Shown here in pieces: positions 22,557 to 36,358 of a stretch of 64,000 nt of DNA. The notes beneath the pieces are model-generated. The model was not told the DNA's origin. It worked only from the letters and a program-made list of their open reading frames with translations, and made no database searches. The stretch is taken from the NCBI RefSeq assembly GCF_041296385.1, contig NC_091014.1:19629578-19693577 (forward strand), read 5' to 3'. The position numbers were made by a program, and so were the translations under genes. The first letter of the stretch is position 1. The number at the start of each line of letters is the position of its first letter. Origin of the DNA: Aphelocoma coerulescens. Its lineage: Eukaryota > Chordata > Aves > Passeriformes > Corvidae.

Positions 22557-25500
22557 GTTGGAAGCTAAGTCTCTGGAAGTTTAGCTTTTATATTAAATTA
22601 TGTATTTTAATGTGTAGAATGCCCCTTAACTCACTAGTATAGTGATGCTTCAAGAGGAGCAAATTATCGTAATGCAGTAGTAAGGTTTTGTGACATTTGC
22701 CAGTTTATCTGTGGTTACGTCAGGAAGGGGCACAATACCTGTTTTCCTCTTCTGAGTAATTACTTTTTGCATTGCATGTCATGCTTCACTCATTAATCTC
22801 TGAGCTTCCTGAGATGACAGATCAAGAGGCTTCTATGTTTTGTTTGGAATTTATATTTTCTAGATATTCTGACGGTGTACAGACACTTACTCACACATGT
22901 ATGTATGAGTGCTTGTGTGGCTGTACTTCCCTATAACAGAACAGCAAATCTTTCCATAGAGATTCCAGTTGATTAACTTCTTGTCAAATACTTGACCTTC
23001 TTCCATTTTTCAAAACATTATATCTACAATTGCTGCAGTTAGGGCTTTAGAATAATATATTTTTAAACCTTGCTTTCATATATACATACTTACAATTTTA
23101 ATCACAATAATAGGTATTATTATAGCACTATTCAGAGATGCATCAGATATTTTCATGAGAAAAAATAGCAAAAGAAAATAGAAGCTCATCTGAAAAAGAG
23201 TTTATGGGTTAGGCTTCAGTATGAGATGACCAGTTGATCATCAATGTTGTCCATTTATTATCAATATTGGTGATGACCATTACAGTATGTGAAATAACAC
23301 TTCTCTCTTCTCTGACTTCATATCATACATAAATTTTCGTCAGAAGGTATTTTTAAGGTTAGCATAAGAAATTTTCCCCTAAAAATATTAAGTAACATGT
23401 CTCATATTTTCCTTTCTGTATCATCTCTCTTTTCTCTCTCTGTCTCTCTAATTTTTTACTGAGTTTACTGGTTCAATTTTAATAGGGAAAATTTTCAGTC
23501 AAAACTCTAGGCAATTCTATCCACTGGGGGGTATTTTTAGAGAAAATGTTCTTAAAGACAAAAGTCAGTACTTACATTACTGAGGAGAGAAAATAGGCTG
23601 AAAAAGAGATGGGAAACTAAGAAAACAATTATCAACTAAGAAAGGCCATTGCATGAAAGGATAGTAGAGGTTCACTCCCCTTTGGGAGAAAGGAGAGTCA
23701 GAAGAGAAAAACATGAACACGAACAGGCCTGTAGGAACCCATAAAGTAATTTGTGGTTAAAAAGAGGCTATGGCTCACAGCTGAAGTATCCAAAGGCTAA
23801 AATTAGTAATAGAGTAGAGGCATGACTGTGAGCATAGTGCCAGAGATATACTGCAGTGAGAAGAGCAACTGAGACTCAAGCGCTGGAGAAGCGTTTTGCT
23901 TGAATTCTGTTTTCTCCTGGAGCGAGAGAGCTTTTCCTGCTTTGAGCAAAGAAAAATCAGAATGAATCATCAGCAAATACCAAATCAACCTCATGAGAGA
24001 AATGGGAAATCAAGAGATAGACAACTTGATACTAAAATAATAAATAGTCTTATTCCTGCACTAGACTTTCCTTTTAGAATCCTCTTTATCCTCATAGCAG
24101 ACTAACTTCTAACTTCTGTACTTCTGAAGAAGCAGCAGTGCTGTTTTAGACTTTAATTCAAGGTCACTTCATGTATTCAGTACAAATTTGGGGAGCAACA
24201 GATCAATATTGTCAGTGCCTTGTCTTCCCTGTTAGAAAATAGTTTTGTTAGAAAGGTGATGAAGCAATCAAAGGAACATATTAATCAAATCACAGACACA
24301 TATGTTTCAGATAAGGAGAGAATTTTTTTTTCTTATAGAAACAAGCACATCTGGTTACACACTCTGACTGGGCAAAGGCACGTATCATCCTGTGTTTTTG
24401 AAGATAGCAAGAAAGATTTATGCTCTAATTCTGTAAATCTGTGTCAGACTGCTATAAATTTAGAAGTAATTTGCTTTGATAACTAACTGGAAAATTAATG
24501 TCATTCCTAACAAGAAAGAGCATGTTTATAACACAAACGTGCTGTGATAAAATGCCCTAAGAATTAAATATCCTGGAAAGAATTTTAATTCTTATAAAGA
24601 TAAGTGATTGAAGGAATGCTAATTCTCCCTTTACTAGGAATGATGAGGAATGACTATGCACTACAGCTACATACCAAATGTCTTCTTGAAGAGACTTATT
24701 TTTACAGGAAAGTTTATGAACCTTTTTTTTCAAATGTGTTAATGCACTTTACTAAGTAAAGAAACATAAGGAAAATGAATATTACATTGTGAAACATGGC
24801 CCCACAATTTTATAAAGAACTGTTATGAATAAAACACTGGAACATGCCTAGCAGTGCTGGAATCATTGCAATCAGATGTTAGGCAGGCAAAAGAACTCAG
24901 AAGAAGAAAGGGATGTCAGTAATTTGGTGATCAGTAAGTATTTCCAGAATTACAAATGGAAATAATTCAGTCTACAATAATGATATTGAAAAAGCAATAA
25001 AAATGAAGCATTTCTGAGGGATATAAACCAGTTTCACACTAATGATGTTGGAAAAAACAGTCTCTGCATTTCAGATAAGTCCACGAGTTTGTAACAAGTA
25101 TTTGGGCAAATTAAGGGTAGAACAAAAGAGCTGTTGAGGAGCTTTATCTATTTTTCGGTCTTGCATTAAAGATGAGGGTAAAACACAAGGACAATTAGGC
25201 TGATAACCATGAAAAACATTAAAATTGTCACATTTGGAAAACAGGAAAAGACTGTGGGTTAGATGGCATTGCCAGATATGCAACCCCTAGGTGGTAATTT
25301 TATTAATTGTGATAAGATGGTCATTTTCAGAGATGGTCATTATTATGGCATTCGACATAATATTTCTTAGTTTTTGAATAGTATCACTGCATGATTGTGC
25401 AAAACATGGAAAAATTACTTTGGTAAATTTAGAATTTTTTTTCAGGGACTATTTTGTTTTGTTTGAATAAAAGATTTATAAGTTTCAAATACTGATTTTA

Positions 25501-27260
25501 TTTTTTATATCAGTATTAATTAAACATTAAACATAAGGGTGTGTACTTCATCAGGAGTTTTCTTTCTGAGAGGGAATTTCCTAAAAATAAGACACTAATT
25601 TTTACAGAAATACAGGGAAAACCCCCAGAATTCTGTAGTGTGCACTACCAGTACATACTATGTATCTAATAAAAACTTATAGACATTTAAATATCATACA
25701 AGTATTCCAAATAAATCCATTGACATCCTTATAAACTATGGTTTATCCCTAATTATAATTGGTTTCTTGGCCATTAAGGAAATATAAAGTCTTCATGAAT
25801 GTTTTGTCTCCTGTGTAATGAAATTTGGTTTGTCTGATCAGTTTCCTGAAAAACCAGAAAAGGGACATTTATTCATTCAGCACAAAATCATGGCAGTAGC
25901 CACATCCCTCAGCTGGGAGTTCTTTGGTCTGACAGTCTGTTCTGAGGAACTCTCAAGGTGTTCTGAGCTCACAGTATATGAGCTGTGGCATCCTGAAAGT
26001 TGCAGCATTCACCTGCTGCAACCTTCTAACCTGCTAACCTGGCCACGGTGAGTGATGTAGGACAGAGCTGGGCCACTGCATCATGTCACTGATGTTTGTG
26101 ACATCAGCCCTGCCCTTCTTGCTCTTGGGGTAGGAACTCTGAATGGGAAACCTGTGCCAAAATTAAGCCCAGTGTTTGCTTTGGTGTGAGCCTCTCTGTG
26201 GTGGGTGTAAGGGTGGAGCTGCCTGATGCTGTGAGATTACAAAAGGGAAAATGGTTATGTAATTGATAAATTTTGAATACTACTGTCCAACCAGTCCTTG
26301 ACTTCCCATCCTCAGGAAGCCAGCAACAAATGGGAGGGAACTGGAGACTGATGTTGATATCCAGCAAGATCAGGAGAGAAGTGGCTAGCACAACAAAGAA
26401 AACCCTAATTTTGGCAAAATAACCCCAGCTCCAAGTCCAGGTTAAGTCAAAAGCTCTCCTTCTTTGCTGAGGGCAATCAAATACCTTCTGTGCAGAGGTC
26501 CCAGAATTTTCAAGAGCAGATGGTGCCTTTCTGTATGAAATGTTTAATGATGTGTGCTAATGAAGCTGGCTTTTACACTGTTTTGGGACATAGGGGCCTT
26601 TTTCAGGCTCCAGGTACACTTTGTTCTCTTTTATCTGGTGGAACTCAGTGAATGAAAAGACGTAAAAGAACTGTTACTTTGCTTGAAGGGAAATTCACTG
26701 CAGCCAGGGTGCCAAATATCTACGTGTATGTTAATCAACTCCAAATGTATCTGCAGGAAGAAAATTGTTTAAATGAACTGCATAATTCAGCTTACCCCCC
26801 AACCCTCTTTAAGATTTTCTTCCTTCTGCAGCCATTTACTATAGGAATGTGTTATTTTATCCCAAAGTGCTCAACAGTAGCAACTGTTATTGAGCTCTTT
26901 TCAGCAAGAGATCTTTGTGAATACCAAAGTATGTACCAAATACCCTTGCCATACCAGCTTCCCACATGCCTGCTTGTAGATCTCCAGACACTGAGTGGGA
27001 CATGGGCGACAATCTTTTCCAATGCTTTATATAAAAGCAATTTGTACAAAATCTTGTAAGGAAGCTGTAACCCAGCCAGGAACAGAGCAGAGCTCTTCTG
27101 TATGGCAGTATCTACAGGAGCCACAAAAGTGACCATTTCCTTCTGGAGAAATCTTCCAGCCTTCCGGAAGAAATATGCCAGGTAAAACTTTGGTAACCAG
27201 CTATGGTCATCACAAACTCAGATGTCCTCCTTTGCACTGTCTCACCAGCAAAAGGACAGA
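22557..27260. other. About 4.7 kb without a recognised gene
   Basis: AT-rich DNA. A CT-rich run lies at 23423-23449. The longest frames are 135 codons (26652-27059, plus) and 95 codons (26104-26391, minus), near chance length and without domains. A near-palindrome TGATGT...ACATCA lies around 26090-26105. Confidence 0.45.
23423..23449. repeat. CT-rich low-complexity run
   Basis: Interrupted CTCTCT/TTTCTCTCTCTGTCTCTCT run of about 27 bp. Confidence 0.7.
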
Positions 27261-27280
27261 GACTCCTGAAGACTCCTGAA
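27261..27280. repeat. 10-bp tandem duplication
   Basis: GACTCCTGAA occurs twice in direct succession. It is a short local duplication with no apparent function. Confidence 0.85.
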
Positions 27281-30200
27281 TTCACCATGCCATCTCATGA
27301 AGAATTATCTCAGCTATAGGTACAAGAGGACTGAAGTAAAATGAGTCATATACTCCTAATTCTGTCCATTTTTTAGCTGACAGATTTTTGACTTTTCAAC
27401 AAGTGTCATAGTTTTATTTTCTTGTTGTTAGATACATCTCCTAGGTCACTCACACAGGTTGACAATAATTCTGTTATTAGTATATGTGGCAATGTTATTA
27501 TCAAATGTTATCAGTCTTATCAAGGTCTGAGCATCCACAGTTCGCCTGAACTCTGAGTAACTACTGCAGCTGCCAGGAGAAAGAGCTTAGCAAGCAAGGA
27601 AGATATATTTGGGCCTTGTACTGACTTTATGAAATACTTGAAAAATCCTGCTTTGGGTCTCTGCTTATATGGAGACAGTGGGAAAACTCTTGGTTCACAT
27701 GGTTCCTTCAGAGCTGAGAATGCGACCCTCAGGCCATGCAACACATCTGAGGGAGAGTCTGCAAGGAAGGGAAGGTGGTTTAGATTTCCCTCCCTGCTCT
27801 TTACTAAGGGAGGTTTCCTGCACAGAGCTCCTGATGTAGCAGGTGTTTCTGGTTATTTTGTTGTGTGTCTGAGCATCCCTGTTCAGTTGTTATTTTGGCA
27901 TGCTGCCATGGCTTCGCTGACAGATGGGAATGACACCACACATGTACCTGGGACATAGACAAATGGAATTTCATGAGAGACACTAGAGGTATTCATCTTC
28001 AGAGCTTTCTTCTTGCTGAATTTCAAAGGCCTCCTGTAAGCAATGAAAGCATGAGAACATTGAACTGAAGGTCAAAATAGGATTCTTTTTGTCTGATAAG
28101 AAATACTTGGCAAAGCACAGTTCTCCCACGAAAAATAGGTAGATATGAATATATCTAGTTTTAATTACATAAGTGTTTTTTAGCTATTCAATACACTAAG
28201 GATTTTATAATATTACATTTATCATTTTTTCCCAGCATCTTTTACAGTTTTCAGTGAAAACAACAGTGGAGAACAAGATCTTGTCCATGACACAGAGTAT
28301 GATGGCACTGGAGTGCTCCTCTCCTCGCAAATAAGGACAGTTACCACTTGGTAGATTGGAAATATGAAACAGATGGATTAATTTCTGGTTTAGATTTAAA
28401 ACTACTACCTCTTTCTCAAAATTTTTTTTTGGCTGCACAAGGATCTGAGCAGAGTTTCACATGCTAGAAAACACATGGGGAAGTTTATGTTTGCATCGAC
28501 TCCCAGTGGGATTTTGCATATGCACAGAATAATTATTCATATTTCTTGAAGTGGGAGTAGAAATGTAACCTTCCACGGAGTGAAGGCAGGGAGTTTAGAA
28601 TATATCTCAAGCTTTACTGTATGTTTTCATTCATCACTGCAGTGCTCTGGGATAGCCATGGATTAACCTCAGCACATTTCCTGAAGATGGAGAGTTTCAT
28701 TTAACCAGAAAATTCCTATGATTTGTTGTTTTTATGAGCATTTCTTTTAAAGCAAGAAGTGTACAGATATTCAAAGTGTATTATTTGTGAAAGACATATT
28801 ACTGTCATCTTCCAGGTGTTATAAGTTCAGAGGTGTTCTGTTCAATCGTGAAATAAGGAGTGACTGTAAAGCTAATAGAAAAGAGCCATACACTGAAAAA
28901 TGGTCAGCATGCTCCTAAAAAGAGCTATATACCTGGTTAATGTGGAGTGGACTATCAAGTTTGTAATCTCCACAAGATGGCTAGTACCTGCTCAAAAGGC
29001 AATGAAACATGTAAGTTGTTTCCCCTGGAGTCACTGTGTCTCTTTCCACTGAGTCATTGGTGCAAAGAAATGTACCTATTCCATTCCCTCAGCTGGCTTT
29101 AAAAATATTTTGAACAGCCTGTCAGATTAAAATGGTGCAAAGTAGGCAATTTGCACTGAGGTAAACCCCTTCTATGAGGAAATTATGAAAAGTTTTTCCT
29201 GGTTCTGTTTCAGATAATTAGAAAAAGAAAAAGAAAGCTGGAAGAAAAAAACCCCAACCCAAACCACCAAAAGGTACTAATGCTGATACCAGGCCTCAAG
29301 ACTATGTCTTAAAAATTATGCACAAAAATGTATCACAGAAAGAACACAGGCTATTTCTTTGATTTCTGTGCTATTTTTCAATATAAATTTATGATTTACT
29401 GTCACAGGATTACTTCCCCCCTCAAGACTTTTTCTCCCCCAAGAGTTTGCACAGGAATTTTTAACAGCTCTATATTGTGTGATTGAAGTCACAATTTTTT
29501 TTTAATTGACATAGTGTGACACAGTATTAACAGGGGAAAAAATCCCCAAACCTATTTGCTAATTAAATCATAATGGATCCCATGAGGAACAATCATTTAT
29601 AATGAAAAAAAAGTTAACTAGTCGCATAAGCACAGTGGTCAGGCCTGACATCACTTTTCCTGTGCATTGTAACTAGATGATCTGTAGGTGTGAGAGTTTC
29701 AAGGGGACCAGCCAAGGCTTGCAGAGCAGAGCTCACCCTTTCTGATTTGACTGTGATCTCAGAGCTCTCAAAGGCGTTATGTTGCTTGAAATCTCTCAGC
29801 ACTGCTGGCTAGAGCAAGTCCTGGGAGATGTGTTGAACAGGGGCTGAACAACTGCAGGAAATGGAATAACAAATAAAATTGACCATTTGCATCAGGGGTA
29901 GCAAAGCCCTGTGTGCTTGAGGCAACACAAGGCAAGAGGCAAACAGACACCTGCTCTTTACATGGGAAAGCAGGAGTGGACTGAATGAGGCAACAGAAAG
30001 GAGAAGACCCAACAGATAGAGAAGGGCAGAGGCAGCCTCCCAGGCGCTGGCGTGACCCACTAGCTGGGTGCCTGTGGTGCTCTTGGGTGCACCAGCTCCT
30101 ACAGGTTGATTTTGGGAGTGCACATTATGCTCCCCGTTGCCCCAGAAGGACTTGATGGAGCAGTTCCTTTCATCCTTCTGCCACTGAGGCTGGCAAAAGC

Positions 30201-33200
30201 CTGCAATGCAGGCTTTGGAACCTGGAATCACACCCTTCTACCCTCCCACTCTTTGTCCATGGCACTAGTCACACCTTTTCAATAACTAATAGCAGTTTGC
30301 ATGCTCCAGGCTGGGAGCCACTCTGTGGATAGGTGGGGGAATTCAGCATGGGAGGGCATTTTGTCCATCATTTTTCATAGAGAGTCAAGCTTTATGAGCA
30401 AAGATACCAATTCCTATTAACAAAAAACCCCAATCCAAACCAAACCAATAAACCCAACCAAACCACACGAGGTCACAACTTCAACACCAGAGTTTGCTAG
30501 AGTGCTCAGGAGCCCTGGGTTCCCACACTTGTCCTTCCTTTCCTGTTTCTCTCAGGAGTGATGAAGTTTCCCTCAGCACTGATCCAAACTGAAGGCATAA
30601 CTTGTCTATTGTGGTCACCTTCACTTCCTAAAGGGGGTAATGATCCAGGGAATAAAGATCTAGTTGTACCAAGTCATGTTAGTAATGTGGGAACTGAGAG
30701 GTTCCACTGACTGTGAAAAATCCTTGGCTCTGGTTTCATGTCCACCACCACGTCCATGTAGCATCTAACACAACAGGATGCAAGACAAGCTGCGGGTCAC
30801 AGATATGCTGATATGACAGCAGGCAATTTAATCACAAACCTATTGCAAATTTATTTTTGAAAAGGCTGCTTTCAGAAGCGTCACTGATAGCAGAAAATAC
30901 TCACTGGCAGGATGAAGGAGCAGATGTTTAGCTCTCTGGAAATTTCTAAGGGCTTTCTCAGCAATGGGCAGGAATCAGTTAGGGAGACTGAAGGAGAGCA
31001 GAAACATGAGTAACGGCATGGAGTTAAGGAAGGACAAAAGTTAACTGTCTGGATAACCTCTATGACAGCAAAATCTACAAGTCTATGGAGAATTTTCCCA
31101 AAGGAAATGGTGAAAGTCTTCCTGATTGACATTCATAGACTAGATTAAACAGAATACTTAATGTGTAATAGACAAAAATCATGCTTTTAGGCAGATGGAT
31201 AGAATATTTTAACAGTTTTCTGTAGCTGTGATGTGCAGTACAGAAGCAATAGAAAATTGAAAGACTTTTTTCTCCTATTTACTTTTTCTGATTTTCTTTT
31301 CCTTTGGACAATGAACTAAAAAAAACCCAGAGTGTGCAAATAAAATCTAGAAGCCAAATGTTTAATTTATGCTATCCTATCTGGCTATTGCACTTTCTCA
31401 TGAGCTCCCAAAAGAACCATAAACTGTGTCCAGCCCTCTTATGCTTCATTCTGATCAATACTGTAGAGAGTAGTGTACCTTAATTATGACTTGTGTTTTA
31501 ACCTGGTGATACAGCAAAGTTAAAACCTTGATCAGTTTACAGATCAGATTTTTATTTTGTTCCATCATAGGGTATTTATCTGAGAACATTTTTTTACCTC
31601 AAATTTCAGGTTATTCCACATTAAAATATTGTGCTGGTACTCCTTACCAGCAAAATATTTTGCAGTGTTATGCACTGGTTCAATATGTTTTTGTAGAAGG
31701 TCACCTCCATAATGTGAAATTGTAGGTTTAATATTTTGTTTATTTTAGGCAGATGACTAAGGTCTCAGATAGGATATTTTCAGGTGACAGTGTAGGAGAG
31801 AGGTTAATTAAAATGAACAATATTTTGTCAGTTGTAAAAGCCTACAATTATGTAGAACCTTTTTCTATTTTTAAGCTACTCTCAGACGTAGTGATTTTTG
31901 TTTATAGTCTGAAGAACAAGATGATCTGACACTTCCTGCACTTGCAGACATTCTGGAGCTCATAGGCTGGTGTCATTCTTCCATAAAAGTTGAAGAATCA
32001 GATTTAATTCCACAATGTTATTCTGGAAGTCGGTAACTACAGATTCCAGAAACTTGAAAGTTCTGTCAGGACTGTTTACTGTAGCCCAAGTCACATCTAC
32101 ACCTGGTTTTACCTCTAGTAAAGACAAAAAATATACTTGTCTCTTTACTGACCTTACATTATTATAGGAGAAGAAAAAAAAAATCCCCTATTCTGTGCAC
32201 CATTTAAAATATTGTTCTACCCCTTTTTTAATTCCACTCTGATGCACAGATCTTTTAGCTATTCAGGCATATGCTTGGGGGAAATAGAGAGTCCAATTTC
32301 AATAATGGTAAGAGCTCTATAAAAATCACCAGAGCAATTGTATTGAGCTCATGCTGCTGCTTTCTCCTAGTAATGATCTGGAAGTAAAATAAAACCAAAC
32401 AAACCTAGACACAGACATTTCTTGTGATTACATCTACTGTAGCTGTCTATTTCTACCCAGCAGATCAGCCACATATTTTATGAAGACAGTTTTTGCAAGA
32501 CTTTGTTTTTTAAAAAAAAGTTCTGTAGGAGAGAGTACCAACAAAACACCACATTCTTAATAATATAATCAATTAACAAGTAAATTTCTGCTTGCAGCTG
32601 AAAGACCTGATATTAAGGATTATTGAAAATCGATCCTGCAGAGCCTTTTTCATGCTGATACTTCCAGTGAGCTCATTTTCACTAAACAGTCTGGCAATGT
32701 TCATCTGCCATGTAAAAGTTTTTGAGCATTTAAGAATTTTTAATGTTTATTTTCAAAGACTGGGAAGTTTCCAGATATGGAAGCAGATATGCTTCTGTAA
32801 TATGTAATGAGTGACATACCTCAGAGTTCTAGAAGATGGTAATATAATACATACATTTTTAGACTGAAAATTTTGCAGATGAACTAGTTTTTCAGTTGAA
32901 TCATAAGTTCAATTTTCCTTGCACTAGATACACTGGTGGATGGTTGTTCTAAAGAAAACAGGTAATGTTGATATCTGTGGGGTTTGAGTATGCACTGCCA
33001 TATTTACACAATTTTGCTTATAAAATATATTTTTCAAATTATATGCTATAGTCAGATACTACTACATTATCTGTTTTACTAGTATTCTAGGCATGATATT
33101 AATCAAAAGATTTACAGGATATTTAAGCAGCTTGAAATCCTAGTGAGATTGAACTAGAAATATAAAATTATGTTGTGTTTGTGTTTTTGAAATACTACTT

Positions 33201-33920
33201 GCTAAGTATTGAACAATTTCTCTTATATTAGGAAGTTCAACATCCACCAAAGGAAATGGCAGAGGAAATGCAGTCTCCCTGATGAGGGCTGGGGTAAGAT
33301 GAGCTGCCTTAGGAAAACTGAAACTTGAAGGTTGGAAAGCCATATTTATTTCAATAATGTTATAAAGACACTTCACTTCTTTGAGATAAAATTATGGGTG
33401 TAGAGGAGGAAAAGCCTCCTCACTTAGCTTTCAGGAGCTGACAGTCCTATAACATAACACTTGACCTCTTTTTAATTAGATGTTTCTGAGATGTGGCCAC
33501 TGTGCCAGTCTGATCATTTCTTTTTCCACACACCTGAGGTTTGTTGGTGCACTGCTGGTTGTGGTAGGATCTCCCTCAGCAAAGTGTTATGAATGACAAG
33601 GGCCACAGTGAAAGGAGTGAAAAGATCCCACTTACCCCAGAATCTCCTTATGCTCACCTATAGTTTCACTGTTATTCATAGTTTTAACCACCTCTGCTTC
33701 CACATCCCTTAAGGAATCCACTGATTGACATTTGTCTTAATTTCCAGTGATGAAAATCCTCATTAATTCCCTTTGGGGAAGAAGCCTGACCAATAGCCAG
33801 CTGCCCAGAATTGTGCCTAGATGTTATTTCACTATCTATAAGTGAGAAACTTCAACCTCCCTGGACAATCTGTGACAGTGCTTGGTTACCGGCACGGTAC
33901 CCAAGTGTTCCTGTGTTCAA
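27281..33920. other. About 6.6 kb without a recognised gene
   Basis: Contains A/C-rich low-complexity patches near 29249-29275 and 30421-30467. A 140-codon minus frame (29809-30231) is near chance length and has one hydrophobic run (ALLYLLGLLLSVASFSPLLL), with no family match. The rest is AT-rich with no repeat I can name. Confidence 0.45.
30421..30467. repeat. (AAACC)n-like simple repeat
   Basis: Irregular run of CAAAC, CCAAT and AACC units. Similar A/C-rich patches occur at 29249-29275 and 50709-50762. Such tracts are common low-complexity DNA in birds. Confidence 0.6.
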
Positions 33921-34028
33921 ATGGCACCTCCTCTGTTTCAGTTTGTTCCCATTACCTCTGTTCCCATCACTGGGCACCACTGACAAAAGCCTGTATCATT
34001 CTTCCTTGTACCCTTCAGATATTTTTTC
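33921..34028 (-). mobile_element. CR1 LINE internal fragment
   Basis: The plus strand CTCCTCTGTTTCAGTTTGTT, then CCCATTACCTCTGTTCCC, ATCACTGGGCACCACTGA and CCCTTCAGATATTT follows the reverse complement of the region just after the CR1 coding end (TGTTTCAGTTTGTGCCCATT, CACTGGGCACCACTGA, CCTTTAGATATTT). The terminal part is not recognised on the left, so both ends are lost or too diverged. An older copy than those near 14-20 kb. Confidence 0.75.
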
Positions 34029-34293
34029 ATGGATGGGTGAAATTAAGAATTAATAAGCAATTGGTGAGGCAAGATGTAAATTTTCTGGTCAGAATTGAAA
34101 TACAGAAAAACTAGGCAAAAGAACAGCTACTGGAAAAACCAGTGGCAAGCCGAGACAAAATCCAGAGATATACTGAAGTCCCTGTATTCAGAAGGAAGGA
34201 GGAACCACAGAAGCAGGAAGTAAATCTTCACTGTAGCTACTGGACATATGCATAGAATAAGATGCAACAAAATGCAAACTGATTTGTCCTGTT

Positions 34294-34312
34294 CTGCTGC
34301 TGCTGCTGCTGC
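34294..34312. repeat. (CTG)6 microsatellite
   Basis: Six CTG units plus one base. On the minus strand it falls within a 78-codon frame (34127-34363), where it reads as an alanine run, but nothing else supports coding. Confidence 0.9.
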
Positions 34313-35397
34313 ACTAAGTATGTTGTTACATTGCTGATAGTGGTGTGAAACAAGCATGATCAACTACCCCAAAATGGGCAGACTATGACATTAAAAGAAC
34401 ATTGCAAATTTAAATAAAACAAAACCTAGGTTGTGGGTTCTGTAAGTCAACTGTATGGATATGAAATTTGTGAGAACATTTTTTTGAATTCTTTTAGGAA
34501 AAATATATTGTAGTATCTTCTGGAGGGGTTGGTTTCATTGCAGTTGGGTATCTGATGCTTCATTAGGTTAAGGTCTGTCCACTTGAATGACAGGAGTGAT
34601 GAGCTGCCTGGATGAGATGAAGGGCTGTAATGCTGAGATCACTAAAAACTGCACAAGAGCCAATACAGAAGTGGAATGAGATTGTACATTAAAAGGCTAT
34701 AATCTGGTTGCTTAACTGCCTACAATCATCTGAGGAAGGGGTGAATATATGCATTATGTTCAGGTTTTTGCAAGACTAAATCAGCTGTTAAACTATGATA
34801 CATAACATGATTTTCCAGTAAAATATACTATGGTTAATTACATAAAAAATTGAAATAAATCACTATGCTTTAAATTTATTCCATAAAAATGGTGGTTTCT
34901 GATTCTATCAGAAAAAAAGTTGCATGCAGTCACAGTACATGAAAACTTACTTTGTGTAACATGGTGCATAACAGACCTCAGAGAACGCTGACCTCAATGC
35001 ACCCTTAGGCATGCTTACAAAGGATACTTAAATGAGCATTTCTAGCAAAAATCACAAGCAGCAGATTTAGGACAAAAATTGCCATGTGATAGTACCTAAT
35101 TCTCCAAGTGTGAACTGGCCAATAACATTTATTTTGTAGTAATTTTCTTCGTACAAATAAGGTGAACTTCTAGCTTTACACTCAGTCTTGTTTTGAAATT
35201 TAATATGGATTCAACACAACAATTTACACATAACCCTCAGAAGAGAAGTTAACTAGAAGCAGATGTTGAGCAAGATGCCACATTTGGAGAAACCCACTTT
35301 AAACAACCACCTTTCTGTAGTGGCTTGAGTCAGCTCAGTTTATGGCAAGCAGAAAGGAGCTTTTCTTAGCTGCTATAAACTGGTGCACACACTTCAG

Positions 35398-35460
35398 CAC
35401 GTGAAAACAACACCCCCTTAAAAGGCACAGTGATTGGCTGTAGGATTTAGAGCTTTATAA
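35398..35460 (+). promoter_or_regulatory. Promoter-like motif cluster
   Basis: Within 63 bp there are an E-box CACGTG (35398-35403), an inverted CCAAT box ATTGGCT (35433-35439) and a TATA-like TTTATAA (35454-35460), in an order that would suit a plus-strand start. The 196-codon frame begins about 190 bp downstream. Each motif alone is common; only the spacing is suggestive. Confidence 0.2.
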
Positions 35461-35648
35461 TTTGTTTCCCTGGTGACCAACTCTGGATGATACAAAAGCA
35501 AAAGTCTGGACAATATTACGGCTTCACATGACAAGAATTGTGTTTTTGTTTTTCTTTAATCTGAATCTGAAAGATTATACCTTTGTTGTGCACATTCCAA
35601 ATCAAAGTCTCTGATACTGCTAGGGAAAAAAAAAATTAAACTTGAGAG

Positions 35649-36239
35649 ATGCTGACAGCTTCAAAGCTACACTTCAGCCTGAATTTTTATCTGCTATTAC
35701 TACATGCAAACAAATTAGCTGAAAGAGACTTCAGGAGGAAAATATTTTTCCAGTTGCTTTTACATTTTTCCTTTTTTTTTAAAGCAAGTACCTGGGTTTC
35801 TGATAACAGGATGGATCCAATGCTATTTTTGTCTAATTCTTGTTTAGATGCACTTTACACAATCTACCAGCTATTGTCTTTAGGGAGGAAAGCAGGAAAG
35901 ACCAAAAGAAAGCCTGAAATCCAGACTGGTTATGGCAGGCAGTGGAATGGTTGTACAGAATTGGAGGCCAGAAAGAACCATTGCAGTTGTTTGTCTGATG
36001 CTCTCTTTGCACTCAGCTTGGGAGTGATTCCTGTCCCTCAGGCTCCAGATGTGCAGCCCTGGCATCGGTGGGACAAGCTCCCAGTGGTAGCAGAGGCTGC
36101 ATCCCACACTGTGTCAGAGATGTCTGCTGGCCTCTCACATTGCTCACAGTGTTTCTGCTGCTCCCATGTACCCTTTCTGTTACAGCCTTGCAAACCTAAA
36201 CTATGGGAATCAGCTCCTAACCTGAAATATGGTGATTAA
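35649..36239 (+). CDS. Candidate ORF of 196 codons, unknown
   Basis: Second-longest open frame in the window. The N-terminal 50 residues are hydrophobic and aromatic (SLNFYLLLLHA, FFQLLLHFSFFF) and encoded by an AT-rich stretch with a T8 run. The C-terminal half comes from GC-richer DNA and has several cysteines (CSQCFCCS). No domain or family is recognised. A pyrimidine tract ending TTTTTTTTAAAG at about 35782 could be a splice acceptor, in which case only the later part would be coding. An opposite 75-codon frame (35880-36107) overlaps. Likely a chance frame. Confidence 0.12.
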   Translation: MLTASKLHFSLNFYLLLLHANKLAERDFRRKIFFQLLLHFSFFFKASTWVSDNRMDPMLFLSNSCLDALYTIYQLLSLGRKAGKTKRKPEIQTGYGRQWNGCTELEARKNHCSCLSDALFALSLGVIPVPQAPDVQPWHRWDKLPVVAEAASHTVSEMSAGLSHCSQCFCCSHVPFLLQPCKPKLWESAPNLKYGD

Positions 36240-36329
36240 TTTGTTCTGGAGAGTTCCATGAGGCTGCAAAAACAGACACCTGAGAGTGAACTTACTCTAC
36301 TTGAGTCACAGCCTTTATGGCTCTTCTTC

Positions 36330-36358
36330 CCTCAGATTTTCCTTCCTCAGATTTTCCT
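36330..36358. repeat. 15-bp tandem duplication
   Basis: CCTCAGATTTTCCTT is followed at once by a second, near-complete copy. Confidence 0.85.

Noticed and set aside
26652..27059. 135-codon plus frame
   Set aside because: Length is within chance for the window. There is no domain and no splice or promoter context, and a 94-codon frame runs opposite.
29640..29710. CR1 3' end suggested by AACTAGATGATCTGTAGGT
   Set aside because: Only about 18 bases resemble the CR1 terminus and the flanks do not follow.
29809..30231. 140-codon minus frame with a hydrophobic run
   Set aside because: The hydrophobic stretch is isolated, no family fits, and the length is expected by chance.
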